Assembly (NCBI GenBank): GCA_947447465.1
Contig: CANFKE010000018.1
Coordinates: forward strand, 1 to 64,000
Source of the DNA: Chitinophagaceae bacterium
Lineage (GTDB): Bacteria; Bacteroidota; Bacteroidia; Chitinophagales; Chitinophagaceae
Direction of reading: 5' to 3'
DNA length: 64,000 nucleotides
Position numbers and translations under genes: made by a program. The notes under the pieces were generated by a model. It saw only the letters and a program-made list of their open reading frames with translations, searched no databases and was not told where the DNA came from. Below, piece after piece: positions 41,093 through 50,925 of this stretch; positions within the stretch are counted from its first letter, which is position 1; the number at the start of each line of letters is the position of its first letter.

Positions 41093-44000
41093 TTGCTGAA
41101 AATATTTCGTAATACCATCATAGTTCTGATGGCTATTATTGTTCTTGCGGTAGTATTGATCAATACAACTCCCGTGCAGAATTTTATTGCTCATAAAGCA
41201 GCTGACTGGCTATCGAAAAAACTGAAAACGAGAGTAGCAGTACAACACGTGAGGATAGACTTACGTAACCATTTGTCGTTAAATGGGTTATACATAGAGG
41301 ACAGAGCACATGACACACTGCTGTATGCAGGTGCGGCTACTGTATCATTAACTGATTGGTTCCTATTTGCAGACAAACCAACATTACGATACCTGAAGTT
41401 GGAAAATGCTTATGCACACTTGTACCGTACAGCTATATCCAGCGAATGGAATTATGACTTTATAGAAAAAGCATTCTCAACAAATGAGAAAAAAAGCTCC
41501 GATACAGGCACACAATTTGAGTTTAGCCTACAGAAAATAGGCCTTGATCATGTGCGATTCCATATGGATGATGCCTGGGGTGGAGAAGATCTTGACTTTG
41601 ACATTGGTAAATTAGATCTGAACGCACGGTCTCTTGACTTTAAGAAACATGTACTTGAAGTCAACAATATCGACATCAATAATTTGCTTATTGCGATCAA
41701 TGAATATCCTGCCGGGAGACCCAAAAAGATAAGACCTGCAGATTATATTGAGCCGATTGACACAACACCTTTCAACTCTGACAATTGGGTTATAAAGGTA
41801 AATAAAGTAGCACTAGACGAATGCGGGGTGAAGCTAACCGCCAATAAAAAGATACCCGTGGAAGGTCTCTTCGATGAAGACCATCTTGACATTACCAAAA
41901 TACGCACTACAGTTACCGATATTAGTATTGTTGGTGACACTATACGTGGTACTGCACAAAGTTTATATGCTCATGAACGATGTGGTATAACGATCAAAGA
42001 TCTTCGCAGTAAGATAACCGTGTCTCCGATAGCCAGTATATGTGATGAACTATATCTGGAGACCAATCACAGCAAGATCAGGAACTACTATGCCATGCAT
42101 TACCACAGGTTCCCCAACTTTCTTGATTATATAGATAGTGTGACAATGGTGGGGCATCTTAGAAATTCGACGATCAACACACGAGATATCGCCTTCTTCG
42201 CTCCGGAAATGAAATACATTCCAGCAGTTGTTCAAGCCAGCGGCGATGGCAGGGGCACCGTTGCCAACCTTAGCGGGAACCATTTGGTGGTCACAGATGG
42301 TAATAGTGTAGTAAAGGGAGATATGACCATGAAAGGGTTACCCAACATTTACAGCACCTATATCACATTCACCAATGCAGAAATATTCACCAATAATTCA
42401 GGGATAGTAAAATATGCTCCTCAACTTATTGACAACCCCAATATTTCATTCAAACAGCTGACACATGCATATTTCAAAGGAAAATACGAAGGATACATAG
42501 ATAACTTCACAGTTAACGGAGAGCTAACATCGAACCTGGGCTCTATGAAAACCAATGTGAAGCTAAACATACCTGAGTTTAACCCGAGAAAAGCTACCTA
42601 TTCCGGAACTATTGCCACTGATAAGCTAGAGATAGGAATGATATTGCGTCAGGACAATATTCTTGGTAATATTACCTGCAATGAGAATATATCGGGTGTA
42701 TCGTTCGATGCAGAAAATGCTCAAATAACACTGGATGGTACGATAAGTGAAATCAATGCCAATAAGTATGCATATAAAAATATAACAACCCGTGGCACAC
42801 TGAGTAAGAAACAATTTGTAGGCTCATTATTGGTAGATGACCCTAATCTGGCACTTGAATTTGATGGGGGCTTTGATTATAACGAGATAAAGAATATAAA
42901 GATCAATGCATCTGCACATCTACTTTACAGCAATCTAAAAGCGCTTAACCTGACAGGAGATTCAGTTACAACATCTGCCGACTTTGACTTGAATTGTACT
43001 GGCAGCAATATTGATAACTTTCTGGGATATGCCCGCCTTTACAATATAGACCTTAAAAGAAATGCCCATAAAGTTGCAGTTGACTCTATTTATCTGAACT
43101 CCGCAATAACAAAAGATGGCAGAAAGGAATTGAACTTGCAAAGTAATGTAGCTACAGCAAATATTACAGGTGACTATCAGTTAACTAAACTGCCGCTATC
43201 TGTCCAGTATTACCTCTCCAAATACATCCCCAATTACATTAACGCCCCTGTCAAATTTCCTCCCGATCAGAATCTTGAATTTAAGATCACTACAAAAAAT
43301 ATTGACAGCCTGCTGGCAGTGACACTTGATGGCGTAACAGGATTTGACACTGCCACCCTTTCCGGATCGTTCAATACTACAGCTCAAAAACTGACTTTGA
43401 ATGTGGCGATACCATATGGCAGCATCGGGCGTTTTCACATGAGTAACATATCTATCAACGGAGATGGCAATCTGGACCATATCGCATTGAGTAGTAACAT
43501 ACAAAACGTGGCAATCGGTGATAGCCTCATCAACAGTTCATTGAGTCTGACCACAACACTGGCCAATGACTCATTGAACTTTACAGTAGCGACCACGGCA
43601 CCGGACACGAGTACAGCGATCACACTTAATGGTCAGATACTGGCCCGCAGAGACTCCCTCTTCCTTTCCATATTACCTTCGCAATTCTTCCTCAACCGAG
43701 CAAAATGGGACATTGCAGGGGGCAGTAAAGTAACCTACAGTTCAAAGTTCCTGCAGGTGGAAAATATAGTACTGACATCGGGTCTGCAAAAGGTCACAGC
43801 CAATACAGTTCTGCTACCTGAAGATCAATCGTTAGTTATCAATACTGAAAATCTTGATCTGGGTCAATTTGGTTATTGGGCAGGACTTTCTGTTTATCAA
43901 CCTGACGGCCGTCTGAATGGTACAGTTACCATCAACAAAATATTCAAACAGTTCTATATAGCCGCTAATATGAAGGCTACAGATGTAAAATTTGGTGCTG

Positions 44001-45916
44001 ATACAGTTGGCACAATAAATCTTATAGGTAGCTATGACGGATTAAGAAAACTGATAACACTGGATCCGCAAACAGGAGTTTATCGCAATAACTCATCAAT
44101 AGTAGCATCAGGCAACATATCTTTCGACAGTACTACCAATCAGAAACTTGATGGTTATGTAGCTTTCAATAATGCACAGGTAAAATGGGTCTCTCCTTTT
44201 CTTGTGGATATTTTCAGCAACATGGGTGGCATTGTCAATGGCAGTCTGAGCTTCAAAGGCACATCCTACGACCCTATAATAGAAGGTAAAGTGCAATTGG
44301 AAAGTGGAGCACTGAAGGTAGATTACATGGGCTGTTCGTACACAGTACCTTCAGCAACAGTGAAGGTAGATAACCACCGGATCAGTTTTGGAAAGGTGGA
44401 GGTTTTTGATGCTTACAATAACATCGGATACCTCACAGGCTATTTTTCGCATAACCTGTTTTACGATATGAAGATGCATCTGACCGTTGCATCTCCGAAA
44501 TTTGAAGTGATGAGGTTGACGGCCAATGATAATAATCTGTTCTACGGCAATGTGATAGCAGGTTTGGATTCATTTACCATAAGAGGTCCGTTCAACTTTA
44601 TCAGTCTCCATGCCTACAACGCAGTACCGGCTGGCAAATCACACATATTTATTCCTGTAAGCACTGCGGGCAGCATCAGCACCTATAGCTTTGTTTCCTT
44701 TAAAAATTATGGAAAGAATCAGACACCGGCAAAACGTTCTAACCGCTTCAAGTTAGATCTTGGCATAGAAGCTAATCTGAATGAACTGGCCGAAATGACC
44801 ATTGTATTAGATCCCGCAGCAGGCGATGCGATCACTGCAAAAGGTAATGGTAATATACAGTTGAACATGCCTCCCAGCAATGACATTCGCATAAATGGTA
44901 CTTACACTATCAATCAGGGTACCTATGACTTTACTTTCAAAAATCTGGAATATCGCCGGCAATTCATTCTGGACCAGGGTGGCGTTATCAGATTTACAGG
45001 TCCTTTCTTTGAAACGGTCATGGACGTAAACGCTACATATTCTAAAAAGGCAAGACTTTATGACCTGTTAAGTTCCTCAGAAATAGCCAGCGCAGCAACG
45101 ATCATGTCTGATGCTGAGAAAGCAGACGCTAAGGCACCGCAGTTGGTCAACGTATTGCTGCATATGAAAGGAACACTGAACAATCCTATATTGACCTTTG
45201 ACTTAGATCTGCCCGAAAAACACTCTATAGGCACCTATGCACAAACAAAGTTTTTCCGTATCAACCAAGACGACAGACAAAAACTGGAGCAAGTAGGCTC
45301 GTTGTTGCTGATAGGTACATTTATACCTTCAGATGGTCTTGTAAGTGGCACATCTGCTGTAACTGCTTCTATAAGTAATATAAGCCAGTTAGTTTCAAGC
45401 ACTGCCTCATTGGGTTTAACAAATCTGGTTTCCAAACTTATCGGAGATAACAAATTGAATGTGGATGTAAAATATAACAACTATAGCTTTACAGATCAGA
45501 CGCCGGGCAGCACTGGTATCAACCGTAATACAGTAAAACTTGGGGTCAGTCATCCGTTCCTCAATGAAAACCTGTTGGTAGAGGTTGGTACGACATCCGA
45601 TTGGGGAAGACCGGCCAGTGCAAGCACTACATCTACCAACTTCAATATTACGGGCGACTTCAGAATTCAGTACATATTACCAAGCTCTACAGGGCTAAGA
45701 CTTAATGCTTTCAGAACAAGTGATTATGACGTGATACAGGACAAGGACATTACTAGAGGGGGTGCAGGTATCAGTTGGAGAAAATCATTTGATAAGTTCA
45801 GTGAGATATTCCAAAGCAGTGCCGTTGCCGCTAAGAAAAGAGAAGAGATACTGAAAAAGCAATATGAAAATGACAGCGCAGATAAGTCGCAAGTGATCAT
45901 AGAAAAGAACAACTAA
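41093..45916 (+). CDS. tamB: TamB/YtfN family translocation and assembly module protein
   Basis: This 1607-residue protein has one N-terminal membrane helix (about 5-25) and then a very long beta-rich periplasmic body. The C-terminal TamB (DUF490) domain lies at about 1130-1600 and includes IRINGTYTINQGTYDFTF and the RGGAGISWRKSF end. TamB-like proteins bridge inner and outer membranes and move lipids and/or help insert outer-membrane proteins. The frame opens at 41081 after a stop, and no ATG precedes the conserved LLKIFRNTI helix. TTG 41093 is therefore the most likely start. Its partner TamA/BamA-like gene is not in the window. Confidence 0.88.
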   Translation: MLKIFRNTIIVLMAIIVLAVVLINTTPVQNFIAHKAADWLSKKLKTRVAVQHVRIDLRNHLSLNGLYIEDRAHDTLLYAGAATVSLTDWFLFADKPTLRYLKLENAYAHLYRTAISSEWNYDFIEKAFSTNEKKSSDTGTQFEFSLQKIGLDHVRFHMDDAWGGEDLDFDIGKLDLNARSLDFKKHVLEVNNIDINNLLIAINEYPAGRPKKIRPADYIEPIDTTPFNSDNWVIKVNKVALDECGVKLTANKKIPVEGLFDEDHLDITKIRTTVTDISIVGDTIRGTAQSLYAHERCGITIKDLRSKITVSPIASICDELYLETNHSKIRNYYAMHYHRFPNFLDYIDSVTMVGHLRNSTINTRDIAFFAPEMKYIPAVVQASGDGRGTVANLSGNHLVVTDGNSVVKGDMTMKGLPNIYSTYITFTNAEIFTNNSGIVKYAPQLIDNPNISFKQLTHAYFKGKYEGYIDNFTVNGELTSNLGSMKTNVKLNIPEFNPRKATYSGTIATDKLEIGMILRQDNILGNITCNENISGVSFDAENAQITLDGTISEINANKYAYKNITTRGTLSKKQFVGSLLVDDPNLALEFDGGFDYNEIKNIKINASAHLLYSNLKALNLTGDSVTTSADFDLNCTGSNIDNFLGYARLYNIDLKRNAHKVAVDSIYLNSAITKDGRKELNLQSNVATANITGDYQLTKLPLSVQYYLSKYIPNYINAPVKFPPDQNLEFKITTKNIDSLLAVTLDGVTGFDTATLSGSFNTTAQKLTLNVAIPYGSIGRFHMSNISINGDGNLDHIALSSNIQNVAIGDSLINSSLSLTTTLANDSLNFTVATTAPDTSTAITLNGQILARRDSLFLSILPSQFFLNRAKWDIAGGSKVTYSSKFLQVENIVLTSGLQKVTANTVLLPEDQSLVINTENLDLGQFGYWAGLSVYQPDGRLNGTVTINKIFKQFYIAANMKATDVKFGADTVGTINLIGSYDGLRKLITLDPQTGVYRNNSSIVASGNISFDSTTNQKLDGYVAFNNAQVKWVSPFLVDIFSNMGGIVNGSLSFKGTSYDPIIEGKVQLESGALKVDYMGCSYTVPSATVKVDNHRISFGKVEVFDAYNNIGYLTGYFSHNLFYDMKMHLTVASPKFEVMRLTANDNNLFYGNVIAGLDSFTIRGPFNFISLHAYNAVPAGKSHIFIPVSTAGSISTYSFVSFKNYGKNQTPAKRSNRFKLDLGIEANLNELAEMTIVLDPAAGDAITAKGNGNIQLNMPPSNDIRINGTYTINQGTYDFTFKNLEYRRQFILDQGGVIRFTGPFFETVMDVNATYSKKARLYDLLSSSEIASAATIMSDAEKADAKAPQLVNVLLHMKGTLNNPILTFDLDLPEKHSIGTYAQTKFFRINQDDRQKLEQVGSLLLIGTFIPSDGLVSGTSAVTASISNISQLVSSTASLGLTNLVSKLIGDNKLNVDVKYNNYSFTDQTPGSTGINRNTVKLGVSHPFLNENLLVEVGTTSDWGRPASASTTSTNFNITGDFRIQYILPSSTGLRLNAFRTSDYDVIQDKDITRGGAGISWRKSFDKFSEIFQSSAVAAKKREEILKKQYENDSADKSQVIIEKNN

Positions 45917-45922
45917 ATTCTT

Positions 45923-47110
45923 TTATTTCTTTTCAGCTACTTCTTGGAGGTATTTTTCTAATGTCAGTGCAACTACATCCCAATCAAATTTAGTCTTGAT
46001 TACCCGCATGCCTGCTTCGCCTGTTTGTTTGCGTAACTGCTCGGATGAGAGCAGAGCCACCACACTCTGAGCAAATTTAACAGGATCAGTTTGCATGATG
46101 GCACCTTCTCCACTTTCTATCCCCAAACCGCCAAAGCCTATGTTGGAACAAACGACAGGTATGCCCATTGCCATGGCTTCCAGTACTTTATTTTGTGTAC
46201 CTGCGCCAAATCTAAGTGGAGCTACCACTACACTCGCGGTATTATAAACTGCAGCCAGATCTTTAATGAAACCTGTTACTTCTACATGATCATTTGCCAA
46301 CTCCTGCACCTTTGGTATCGGTCGCTGACCTGCTATGACAAACCGCACCTGCGGCATCTTTTCACGGATCTGAGGTAAAATAGATTGAGTAAAATAAACT
46401 ACAGCATCTACATTGGGAGCATAGTCCATATTACCCGTAAAGAGCAGGATATTGTTATGTGAATAATCATGATCTGCTGCCTTGAACGTACTCATATCTA
46501 CCCCATTAGGCAATAGTCTCATGTTATCTGTGCAATGCGTTCGCACCATGTAATCCAAATCTTCCTGAGAACACACCAGACTCATATCATATTCCTTAAG
46601 TATAGGCTCATAGGACAACACACGCTGCTGTTCTATATTCTCAAATATTGTAGTGAGCAGACCTCGTTTTACCGTCTTTCTGCGTTCCCAATACAGGGAA
46701 AATGCGTCCGGTAAATCTAGAATACGTGCCAGGTCTTTTCTTTGGGCCAGATAGGGAGACATACGCAAATGCTGAACATGTATAGCATCGAAATTAACTC
46801 TTGCAAGTAGCTTATCTAAAGTCACCTGCATTTCGGAACTCTGAAAATAGAGCACCTGAAGTGGCTTAGGGCTCCAGGCTCCTGAAAGACATTGAACAGC
46901 ACTTTTCCACTTAGGGAGATAAATAAAATGTACTTCGGTAAATATTTTTTCCAGTTCCTCTTTATAGCTAAGATCTTCCTGATTCTGGGCGAATGTCAGT
47001 AGATACAATTCATGCCTGTCCTTCAGCCTTTTGGCAAGGTTATAGATCTTTAGCTTGTCACCACGGTATGGCGGATATGGCACCCGATTGGCGAGGAACA
47101 GTATCTTCAA
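45923..47110 (-). CDS. Glycosyltransferase, GT4 type (TIGR03087-like)
   Basis: This 395-residue two-lobed glycosyltransferase begins FLANRVPYPPYRGDKLKIYNL (span about 5-24), resembling the exopolysaccharide-associated sugar transferases of the TIGR03087 group. The C-terminal lobe has the GT4 features LLFTGNMDYAPN (about 223-234), APLRFGAGTQNKVLEAMAMG (span about 296-315) with the donor-binding glutamate, and PVVCSNIGFGGLGI. The donor and acceptor are unknown. It starts 19 nt after the ribBA stop on the same strand, so the two are probably co-transcribed although functionally unrelated. Its stop is 6 nt from the convergent tamB stop. Confidence 0.87.
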   Translation of the reverse strand: MKILFLANRVPYPPYRGDKLKIYNLAKRLKDRHELYLLTFAQNQEDLSYKEELEKIFTEVHFIYLPKWKSAVQCLSGAWSPKPLQVLYFQSSEMQVTLDKLLARVNFDAIHVQHLRMSPYLAQRKDLARILDLPDAFSLYWERRKTVKRGLLTTIFENIEQQRVLSYEPILKEYDMSLVCSQEDLDYMVRTHCTDNMRLLPNGVDMSTFKAADHDYSHNNILLFTGNMDYAPNVDAVVYFTQSILPQIREKMPQVRFVIAGQRPIPKVQELANDHVEVTGFIKDLAAVYNTASVVVAPLRFGAGTQNKVLEAMAMGIPVVCSNIGFGGLGIESGEGAIMQTDPVKFAQSVVALLSSEQLRKQTGEAGMRVIKTKFDWDVVALTLEKYLQEVAEKK

Positions 47111-47129
47111 AACGGATTATTAATTGTGT

Positions 47130-48329
47130 TTATCTCATGATCTCATGACCCAGCTTATCTCGCTTGGTCTGCAGATAAAATTCATTATGCTTATTCGCCT
47201 TTATCTCGATAGGTACATTATCTACTATTTCAATACCATAACCAAGCAAGCCGGCACGTTTACGCGGATTATTGCTCATCAAACGTAAACGAGTAGCGCC
47301 CAAATGACGAAGGATCTGCGCACCAACACCATAGTCGCGCTCATCATTCTTAAAACCGAGTGCAAGGTTAGCTTCTACTGTGTCTTTTCCTTCTTCCTGA
47401 AGTTTGTAGGCTTTTAACTTATTGAACAAGCCAATACCCCTACCTTCCTGATTCATGTACAAAACTATTCCCTTGCCTTCACGTTCCACCATTTCCATAG
47501 CGGCTTCCAGTTGATCGCCGCAATCGCAACGAAGAGAATGCAAAATATCACCGGTAAAGCAGGAACTGTGTACGCGAACAAGAACAGGTTCATCTTTCTC
47601 CCATGTTCCTTTTACCAGTGCCAAATGGTTTTCACCGGTAGAAATTTGTCTGAAAGCATGTAGTTCAAAATCTCCGTGTTTGGTCGGCATATGAACATGT
47701 ACGATCTCTTCTACTAAGCTTTCAACCTTCAAACGGTAAGCGATAAGGTCTTTAATAGAAATGATCTTAAGATCGAACTTTTTAGCAATCTCCAGTAGCT
47801 CAGGCATGCGGGCCATAGTGCCATCATCGTTCATGATCTCTACCAACACACCTGCCGGCTCCATGCCTGCCAGACGAGCCAGATCTACCGTTGCTTCAGT
47901 ATGACCTGTACGACGCAATACGCCACCATCTCTTGCCCTGAGCGGGAATATGTGACCCGGACGGCCCAGATCTTCAGGTCGAGTATTAGGATCGATCAAT
48001 GCCTGTACTGTTTTTGACCTATCCTGTGCTGAAATACCTGTTGTGCAACCCTGGCCTATCAGATCGACTGAAACGGTGAACGGAGTCTGATGCAAAACAG
48101 TGTTATTTTCCACCATAAGATTCAGATTCAACTCATTACAACGAGCCTCAGTAATAGGAGCGCAAATAAGACCGCGACCGTATTTCGACATAAAATTGAT
48201 AACCTCGGGGGTTACGTTGCGCGCAGCCGTTACAAAATCGCCCTCATTCTCACGATCTTCATCATCTACAACGATCAGTAATTTACCTTGTTTAAGGTCT
48301 TCTAACGCAGCTTCTATAGTATCCAGCAT
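47130..48329 (-). CDS. ribBA: RibBA: DHBP synthase / GTP cyclohydrolase II
   Basis: This 399-residue bifunctional riboflavin enzyme makes both precursors of the pathway. The N-terminal RibB half (1-200) has [10 protein letters not shown] (22-31), the [17 protein letters not shown] motif (about 122-138) and HTEATVDL. The RibA half (201-399) has the zinc cysteines Cys257, Cys268 and Cys270 in [18 protein letters not shown], and the GTP-loop NQEGRGIGL (293-301). All catalytic residues I can check are present. No FMN riboswitch is visible in the leader; the -7 element lies 22 nt upstream of the start, too close to leave room for one. Confidence 0.96.
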   Translation of the reverse strand: MLDTIEAALEDLKQGKLLIVVDDEDRENEGDFVTAARNVTPEVINFMSKYGRGLICAPITEARCNELNLNLMVENNTVLHQTPFTVSVDLIGQGCTTGISAQDRSKTVQALIDPNTRPEDLGRPGHIFPLRARDGGVLRRTGHTEATVDLARLAGMEPAGVLVEIMNDDGTMARMPELLEIAKKFDLKIISIKDLIAYRLKVESLVEEIVHVHMPTKHGDFELHAFRQISTGENHLALVKGTWEKDEPVLVRVHSSCFTGDILHSLRCDCGDQLEAAMEMVEREGKGIVLYMNQEGRGIGLFNKLKAYKLQEEGKDTVEANLALGFKNDERDYGVGAQILRHLGATRLRLMSNNPRKRAGLLGYGIEIVDNVPIEIKANKHNEFYLQTKRDKLGHEIMR

Positions 48330-48351
48330 ATAAACTCTCTCTAAATGGCAG

Positions 48352-48359
48352 CAAAGGTA
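48352..48359 (-). promoter_or_regulatory. Predicted -7 element for ribBA
   Basis: The minus strand reads TACCTTTG, an exact TAnnTTTG match, 22 nt upstream of the ribBA ATG. Confidence 0.55.
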
Positions 48360-48623
48360 CGGTTATTGTTTATAAGGAGTTTAACGCCGGTTTACAGAAA
48401 TGGGAATATTGGTATTAACCGTATCAATATAATTAAAGCAATGATCGTTTGATAGATAAACCCTTTTAACTCGTGATAGGAGCAAAACATGGAATGAAAA
48501 ACTATACAGGCGAATCCAATAGTACTAGCATTTATGATATGTAAAGTATATTGAAAATACTTATCAAACGGGCTATATCAGTTATATTGTGTTTCCTCCC
48601 ATAGTTTTCCTGCGTATATTTCG

Positions 48624-48631
48624 TACCTTTG
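48624..48631 (+). promoter_or_regulatory. Predicted -7 element for the ABC-F gene
   Basis: TACCTTTG lies 55 nt upstream of ATG 48687. The leader between them includes AGGAGTTAG, but that is more than 20 nt from the ATG. Confidence 0.55.
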
Positions 48632-48686
48632 CAGCCGCAAAAAGAGGTGGCTTTAGGAGTTAGTGCTACCGACGGTTAACAATATT

Positions 48687-50318
48687 ATGATTACTATTAA
48701 TAATTTATCGCTTCGCTATGGCAAGCGCGTGTTGTTTGAAGACGTGAATACCCGGTTTACAGAGGGTAATTGTTATGGTATTATTGGTGCTAATGGTGCC
48801 GGTAAATCAACTTTTTTAAAGATCATCTCAGGCGAGATAGAGCCGACCACAGGTAAGGTAGATATCACCAAGGGGCAGAGAATGAGCGTATTGAAGCAAA
48901 ACCACTATGAGTATGATGAAATAACTGTACTTGAAACGGTAATGCGCGGTAACACTACCCTGTTTGAAGTAATGCAGGCCAAAGATGCTATCTATGCTAA
49001 AGAAGACTTTACAGAGGAAGATGGTATCAAAGCAGGTGAACTGGAAGGTCTGTTTGCAGAAATGGATGGCTGGAATGCCGAAAGCGACGCCGCTACCCTT
49101 TTGAGCAATCTGGGTATCAAAGAAGTGTTTCATAGTAAGTTACTTAAAGAATTAGATGGTAACCAAAAAGTTCGTGTGCTGTTGGCTCAGGCGCTGTTTG
49201 GCAATCCGGACATTCTCCTGTTAGATGAACCTACCAATGACCTTGACCTTGAAACCATTGGCTGGTTGGAAAACTTCCTGGCAGACTATGAGAAGATCGT
49301 ATTGGTAGTATCGCATGACCGTCACTTCCTGGACACTGTATGTACCCACGTTGCGGACATAGACTTCGGAAAGATCAACACCTTCACTGGTAACTACTCT
49401 TTCTGGTATGAATCAAGCCAATTATTGTTAAAACAACGTAGCGACCAAAATAAGAAAGCTGAAGATAAGATAGCTGAATTGAAAGAGTTCATTGCCCGAT
49501 TCTCGGCCAATGCATCAAAATCAAAGCAGGCAACCAGCCGTAAGAAAGCATTGGATAAGATCAAGCTGGATGACATGGCAGTATCTAACCGTAAGTATCC
49601 TGCCATACTCTTCAATAATCAGGTACGCGAAGCAGGAGACCAGATCATAGAAGTTAAGGGATTAGGCAAAACTGCAAATGGCGAAGTATTATTTAAAGAC
49701 ATCACTTTCGATCTTAAGCGTGGCCAGAAAATAGCAGTATTATCACAAAACTCATTGGCAACAAGTGCCTTCTATCAAATATTATCAGGCGAGGACAAAA
49801 ACTTTGAAGGAGAATTTAAGTGGGGAGTAACTGTTACGCCTACTTATCTGCCTAATGACAATTCGGCGTACTTCAATGGCAATGACGATAACCTTATCGA
49901 CTGGCTGAGACAATATTCAGAAGAAAAAGACGAAACGTTCATCCGTGGTTTCCTGGGTCGCATGCTATTCTCCGGTGAAGAAACACTGAAGAAATCATCA
50001 GTGCTTTCAGGAGGAGAAAAGATGCGTTGTATGCTGAGCAGAATGATGATGTTGAAAGGTAATGTGTTGATGCTGGACGAACCTACCAACCACCTTGATC
50101 TGGAAAGTATCACAGCCCTCAATAACGGCATGAAAGACTTTAAGGGTACGATCTTGTTTACTACACGTGACCATGAATTGGCTAACACTGTTGCAGACCG
50201 TATTCTGGAAATTACACCAAACGGACTGATAGACCGTGAAATGACATTTGACGAATACATGGATAACGATCGCGTAAAAGCGCAGCGTATTGAAATGTAC
50301 GGTGGTGCAATGGCATAA
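48687..50318 (+). CDS. ABC-F ATPase (YbiT-like) with one degenerate ATP site
   Basis: This 543-residue protein has two ABC domains and no membrane segment, so it is a ribosome-associated ABC-F type. I chose ATG 48687 (MITINNLSLRYGKR); an in-frame GTG lies eight codons upstream. The first domain has intact Walker A GANGAGKS (34-41), Walker B LLLDEPTND (178-186) and VVSHDRHF. Its signature, however, is LDGNQ (156-160) instead of LSGGQ. The second domain has an intact LSGGE (440-444) and LMLDEPTNH, but its P-loop reads SQNSLATS (353-360) with no lysine, and the H-loop reads TTRDHE. One composite ATP site is therefore consensus and the other is not. An interdomain linker rich in Lys lies at about 245-300. 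Confidence 0.93.
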   Translation: MITINNLSLRYGKRVLFEDVNTRFTEGNCYGIIGANGAGKSTFLKIISGEIEPTTGKVDITKGQRMSVLKQNHYEYDEITVLETVMRGNTTLFEVMQAKDAIYAKEDFTEEDGIKAGELEGLFAEMDGWNAESDAATLLSNLGIKEVFHSKLLKELDGNQKVRVLLAQALFGNPDILLLDEPTNDLDLETIGWLENFLADYEKIVLVVSHDRHFLDTVCTHVADIDFGKINTFTGNYSFWYESSQLLLKQRSDQNKKAEDKIAELKEFIARFSANASKSKQATSRKKALDKIKLDDMAVSNRKYPAILFNNQVREAGDQIIEVKGLGKTANGEVLFKDITFDLKRGQKIAVLSQNSLATSAFYQILSGEDKNFEGEFKWGVTVTPTYLPNDNSAYFNGNDDNLIDWLRQYSEEKDETFIRGFLGRMLFSGEETLKKSSVLSGGEKMRCMLSRMMMLKGNVLMLDEPTNHLDLESITALNNGMKDFKGTILFTTRDHELANTVADRILEITPNGLIDREMTFDEYMDNDRVKAQRIEMYGGAMA

Positions 50319-50342
50319 CTACCCAATAAGTGTAATCAATAT

Positions 50343-50368
50343 AATCCCGCTTCATATGAGGCGGGATT
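50343..50368 (+). terminator. Terminator after the ABC-F gene
   Basis: An 8-bp stem AATCCCGC/GCGGGATT is followed by TTCTATTTT, 25 nt past the stop. Confidence 0.7.
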
Positions 50369-50439
50369 TCTATTTTACCTACTTATTTATCAGAAGATGA
50401 TCTGCATCAGGGACCAACATCTCGAACAATAAGATACAT

Positions 50440-50447
50440 TATATTTG
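50440..50447 (+). promoter_or_regulatory. Predicted -7 element for the HYC_CC_PP gene
   Basis: TATATTTG matches TAnnTTTG and ends 8 nt before the ATG at 50456, leaving a leader of only a few bases. Confidence 0.5.
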
Positions 50448-50455
50448 TAACGGAA

Positions 50456-50839
50456 ATGAAAAGACTACTGACCACATTGATAATGCTGTGCTATATGGTG
50501 AATGCCATAGGTATGTCATTCTCTATGCACTATTGTGGCGGTACATTTAAACAAGTATGCTTCACTGCTGACACTGAAAAAAATTGTTGCGGAGAAGGTG
50601 AGCGTTCCGGCTGCTGTCACAATCAGGTTGTAAGTGCAAAGATCAAAGACGCTCATTCCCCGGCTGACCTTTCCTTCTCGCTCAAAAGTGTTTATGAATC
50701 TATTGAAGTAAAACCTTATGCTTTAATTATTCAAACCGCAATACCCGAAAAGGGTACCTACTACATTGCTCACGGCCCTTCCCCGCCGTTACTTCATAAA
50801 ATACCTATCTATTTATTGGTTAGAAATCTTAGAATATGA
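50456..50839 (+). CDS. HYC_CC_PP family exported protein
   Basis: This 127-residue protein starts with a signal or membrane segment (MKRLLTTLIMLCYMVNAIGM). The three motifs that name the family are present: HYC (25-27), CC pairs (44-45 and 53-54) and a late PP (in PSPPLLHK). The many cysteines and a histidine suggest metal binding or disulfides in the periplasm. The family is Bacteroidota-specific and uncharacterised, and in my experience it is often found near copper or heavy-metal genes. Here a multicopper oxidase lies two genes downstream. Confidence 0.85.
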   Translation: MKRLLTTLIMLCYMVNAIGMSFSMHYCGGTFKQVCFTADTEKNCCGEGERSGCCHNQVVSAKIKDAHSPADLSFSLKSVYESIEVKPYALIIQTAIPEKGTYYIAHGPSPPLLHKIPIYLLVRNLRI

Positions 50840-50925
50840 GTTTAAATCATGTTTCATCATCTCCGTGTTACTAGACTACGGGACATTATTTTCATGATCA
50901 TTATCTAATATTTCAACCAAAAAAA

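Larger units (their letters stand above)
48330..48686. other. Divergent intergenic region, ribBA / ABC-F
   Basis: This 357-bp AT-rich gap carries -7 elements for both flanking genes. Apart from these I see no gene, RNA structure or repeat. Confidence 0.5.

Noticed and set aside
48330-48400. FMN riboswitch controlling ribBA
   Set aside because: The predicted -7 element is 22 nt from the start codon, leaving no room, and no RFN-element blocks are visible.
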